This document shows positions 60,193-64,000 of a DNA stretch of 64,000 bases, piece by piece. The stretch is taken from the NCBI GenBank assembly GCA_914767715.1, contig OU612070.1:21318025-21382024 (forward strand). Reading direction: 5' to 3'. Every line of letters begins with the position of its first letter. The first letter of the stretch is position 1. Under the pieces are notes generated by a model. The model made no database searches and was not told where the DNA came from. It saw only the letters and a list, made by a program, of their open reading frames with translations. Made by a program: the position numbers and the translations under genes. The DNA is from Membranipora membranacea. Taxonomy: Eukaryota > Bryozoa > Gymnolaemata > Cheilostomatida > Membraniporidae.

Positions 60193-63100
60193 AAGAGGAG
60201 ATAAAAAGTGAAGAATCAATTGCTCAATCTGTGTTTAAACCATTATCCTATCTGATAATTTTATATCACCAGGAAGGGTATCCTCCCTGATATCATATCA
60301 CCGGGTGTTTCTCTGCTGTCCTTCAGGAGTTGTCTGCTTTTATTTCATGAGGGGACAATATTTCGAATGAAGAAAGGTATGATAATAATATGAATTTTCA
60401 AGTCGGAATGTGCTATACACATCAGATCTTCGCAATTTTTGCTGTTTCTAGTTGAAAGACCCCCTGTATTATTTATGTGATACAAAGAAATACTATACAA
60501 GTTTTATTGAAACATTAATAGCTCGCAGTCTCGAACTTATCAAAGTTATCTTCAGTATTTTGGGTATATTTGGCTGTGGTTGAATTCATTATGAATAGCA
60601 TATCATAACGTATCATGTCATATCATAAGCAGTCAGGAGTGGTCTGCTGGGTGAGGGTGCGGACTTGTGATCTGTCATTGAGGCACTAAAAATATCTGAG
60701 GTCTACTGTGTGCTTGCACACCCCACATGCAGTAAAATTGATAAAATGAGCAGCAAGACTCCCAGTGGGCATGGGTATAGCGCAGCTTGAGTACCATGGG
60801 TCCCAGTACCTGTACTGTAGAGTGGACAACTCTCTCCTCAATAAAGACTTAGACTAAGAGTAGCATATCAGATGAATAGTAACCAACGGTGATAAGAGGA
60901 AATAAGCTGCCTAAGTTGTTAGTGAATAGATCATTCAGGAGTTCACATTATAATCTCAAGGCAGCCTGTCAGTTCCGCTGTCAAATATTATAATCGAATG
61001 ACAATATGGTGAGCATGTTTTAATAATAAAATAGATTGGTACACATAGAAGCAGTAAATAATTGCACCTTAATGACCCTGTGAGCACTTATTGCTGTTTT
61101 TAAAGGATAATATGAACAAATTTAAATTTCAGTTGAAAATTTATATGTTAATTAAAGGGGAATTCGGATTCCAAATTGGAAAGAGCATGTATGACTTTTT
61201 TTTGTAAATTGTGCATCTTAACTCGTAATATCTTTGTTCATAATTTATTGTAAGCATTAGATAAACTGAGCTCCCTGTTGGGGAACCTAGCCACTTTTTC
61301 ATAGTCTAACTTCTCAGACAGCACAATGCAAAAATAGCGGCATTACATTATCAACACTCTATGTCCTTTATAGAATACAAGCGGGATACTTGCTTGTTGT
61401 TAAAATTATCAAATGTGCAAATTTGAAAAAGCCATCAACCTTACATAAATCCACAGTTTTCAGAGATAGTCCAGTGATGTATGAAAAATATTCAAATATT
61501 TTTGCAATCAATTGCTATTCTACTGCCAAGCCAATGTGTTGGCTCTGATCGGCAACGATGTGTTGGCACCATCAGAGCCATTGCATTACGCTGGCTTAGA
61601 ATACAAACGTCCTAAATGAAAATTTCTTAATCTGAGATAATGGCATTTTGTGTTTAGTATTTCTATAAAAGACAATGCAAAGTGGAAACTTCGATGATTA
61701 CGAGATTAAATGAACATTTTAAAACATGATACATCTTCCAAATTGTACCGACATTAAACTAGAAAAGTGGAAAATGTTAAATAGTCAATTTTTTAGTTTC
61801 ATCGTTTTGGAGGTTTTCATTCTAGGGCAGCAATTGGCTAGCCAGGCCAGGCATTTCTTAATTTTCTGATCCGGGCCACGACACCCTCGGATGTGGCTAC
61901 TTCCTATCACAGAAAAAATAAGGTCATTGTGAATTATACTTGTCCTGTTGAGATTATTTTAAAATTTGAAAAAGATTCATATCAAAAGGGTCCAGAAAAT
62001 TGATGCAATTGTTGTACATGATGATTTCACTGTAAGATATCCAGATGGCTATTATGGGCTGATCCGGATCCTCGAAAACAAATATTTATAGCAACAGGAT
62101 TTTTTACATTATTTCTACTGCAATGCCTATAAAAAATTAATTGCTTGTGAATGAACATTCTACAGTTAAAGTGTTATACTGATGATTATGTCATGACACT
62201 ATATAAAGTGAGTGATGACATCTTGAGGTCACGACCTCCGATCATAACAAACTGTGATGTCATTAATATGTGCGCTGTATTTTCGGACACGTAATTGCTT
62301 TAGCAGACACGATAAAGTCTTTGAAGTAAATGTTTATCGCATCCTGAATGTAAATAAACAAGGTACTCAAAATACTGCTGAGTGCATCATAAAGCTGGTA
62401 TTTACTACGAGTGAGTCCCACAACAGCCCATACATGAATCATCTAAACATCGTAGAAAAGTCAGGTACTGGCTAGACCCAAACACTCAAAAGTTTAGCTG
62501 TGAATAATATCTATTTTGGAACCCCTGTTCTCTCAATACGTTAATTGTCAACAACAAAAATAAAAACCTTTTGTTTGCTACCAAATACTATTTAAAAACT
62601 CAAACAGAACCTGATACCTTTACACTAGAATCCCCTTCCCCAAACAAAACTCTGAAAACTTAAAAAAGGACATAAAAAAACAAGCAAACTTTTCATTGAA
62701 GTAATTGTTTTTTTAACATTTTTTAACGACAATCAAAATGATGTTCTTCCAAATGTGCCAGAGCAAGCAAAATAATTATAAAAAAAGAAGAAATATGGAA
62801 GCCATAGACTGTTCGACTGAATACATAGAAAATGATTAGTCTTAGACATGAAATAGATGAATGTGTGTTGTTTGAATGCCTTCAAACCGTTTAATATATA
62901 TAGAAAAATAAAAAATTCTTATGTATACGGATCTACTGGTGCAGTTTAATTGCAAGGACAGAGACAAACTATCTGACACTGGGCAAATAAAGGCTTAGTA
63001 CTACAGCAGCTGCTTATAAGTCACAGACAACTTCTGCAGAGCAACTCGCTAGGTAAAATCATCAAAAAGGTATCAAAATGCAGGGCGGGTGTCTTTTTAT

Positions 63101-64000
63101 TCTAAGTAGTGACTAGGCTGCTCACAGTTAATTACAAAACAAACTTAATTATTGAATTAAGTGTTTTCTGCATAATCAACTTCTGTGTTAGCATGTAGCT
63201 GTAGCCATGAGATTTTCATGTCCTGTGTTTACTTTATTTCTAAAATCCTTACATTAACGACCATGAGGGCATTGCTACATTATTCTAATCCTCATATGAG
63301 TGAGTCAGTTTCCAACATAGCTGAAATATGGGAAAGTTAAAATCAGTCATAGATTTACTGAAGATGGTGATATGATACCAGTATCTCAAGATCGAATCTA
63401 GTGTGAAAGTGTCAAATTGTTTTTAAAAAAAGATGTGAAAAAAGTATGCTCCACTCAAATTACGCAGTCAGATTTATACCTGGTTCAAACATCTTAACAT
63501 TTTTTAATTTGAATCATCTTGTGATGACAAAGATACCACTTCTCTAGCTGATTGATGGATGTGTTTGGATGGTACTTTGTCGGATTACTGGGCTGATCTG
63601 GTGGTTTTCACGAGTAAATATTTTGAATATTTCACGCACAATCATCACTTTGAATTGGACATCAATTACACTGTGCTTCATGGCAGGTGGTCTTGATTAC
63701 GTTCTGAGTCCTTCTTCAATCCCGAAAGGTACGGGACACCATGATATCATTTTGGTTGTCAATGGTCATGATGACCAATCACAATCATCTAGACGGGAAA
63801 GTGTCATCTGACGAGCCAATCAGATTCAGGTTCCAATCTGACAAGCCAATCAAATTCATGCTCCAATCTGACAAGCCAATCAGATCCAGGCTCCACAAGA
63901 TACCAATTCAGTGCTTTTGTTGAGTGAAATATTAGTTTTTAATAGATATGAGTAGAGTGTTTGTTGTTTGGTCGAATGGTCAGATACACATGAATGTGGT
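60193..64000. other. Right-hand region without recognisable genes
   Basis: Only short open frames without coding character or motifs. It contains an imperfect inverted repeat at about 61532-61603 (CCAAGCCAATG...TTGGCTCTGAT against ATCAGAGCCATTGCA...TGGCTT) and a minisatellite near the right edge. It could hold long introns or the promoter of a gene beyond the window. Confidence 0.45.
63807..63896. repeat. 30-bp minisatellite, three units, each with GCCAATCA
   Basis: Units start TCTGACRAGCCAATCARATT at 63807, 63837 and 63867 and diverge by a few bases. Each contains one GCCAATCA (CCAAT-box core) and one further CCAA. Confidence 0.8.

Overview
This window is nuclear DNA from an invertebrate animal. 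It is AT-rich, with intron-split genes on both strands using GT..AG splice sites. It encodes metazoan signalling and metabolic proteins: a G-protein-type phospholipase C-beta, a mitochondrial threonine-catabolism enzyme, cytosolic sulfotransferases and a sigma-class glutathione transferase. The phylum cannot be fixed from the sequence. No operons, CRISPR arrays or bacterial features are present.

Layout. (1) 345-15813, minus: 5' part of a phospholipase C-beta gene (14 exons, about 594 codons, PH through X domain and into the X-Y linker); the Y and C2 domains lie beyond the left edge. (2) 20603-25748, plus: 3' part (8 exons) of a coiled-coil gene resembling TJAP1/BEGAIN proteins. (3) 29706-35891, minus: a complete ten-exon gene for mitochondrial glycine C-acetyltransferase (2-amino-3-ketobutyrate CoA ligase, 426 aa). 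(4) About 38545-45110 and 46825-54383: a direct segmental duplication, each arm carrying a TATA-promoted cytosolic sulfotransferase gene. Copy A is frameshifted in its last exon and copy B in its first. (5) 56281-59945, plus: a complete sigma-type glutathione S-transferase gene (206 aa) with a TATA box and a probable 5' UTR exon. (6) 59946-64000: no recognisable gene.

The genes do not form one pathway. Sulfotransferase and GST are both conjugation (detoxification) enzymes lying side by side. The rest looks like ordinary animal gene neighbourhood.

The most unusual content is the repeat landscape. Introns and spacers hold many tiny, almost completely palindromic elements (26 to about 135 bp), several flanked by exact 8- or 9-bp direct repeats typical of cut-and-paste transposition. 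Comparing the two sulfotransferase arms reveals the empty sites of some of them. The arms also differ by a tRNA-derived SINE, by a 230-bp element that lies in opposite orientation, and by a rearrangement junction that falls exactly at a palindrome. Two intronic minisatellites are built from splice-site-like units: 3' splice sites in the PLC gene and 5' splice sites in the glycine acetyltransferase gene.
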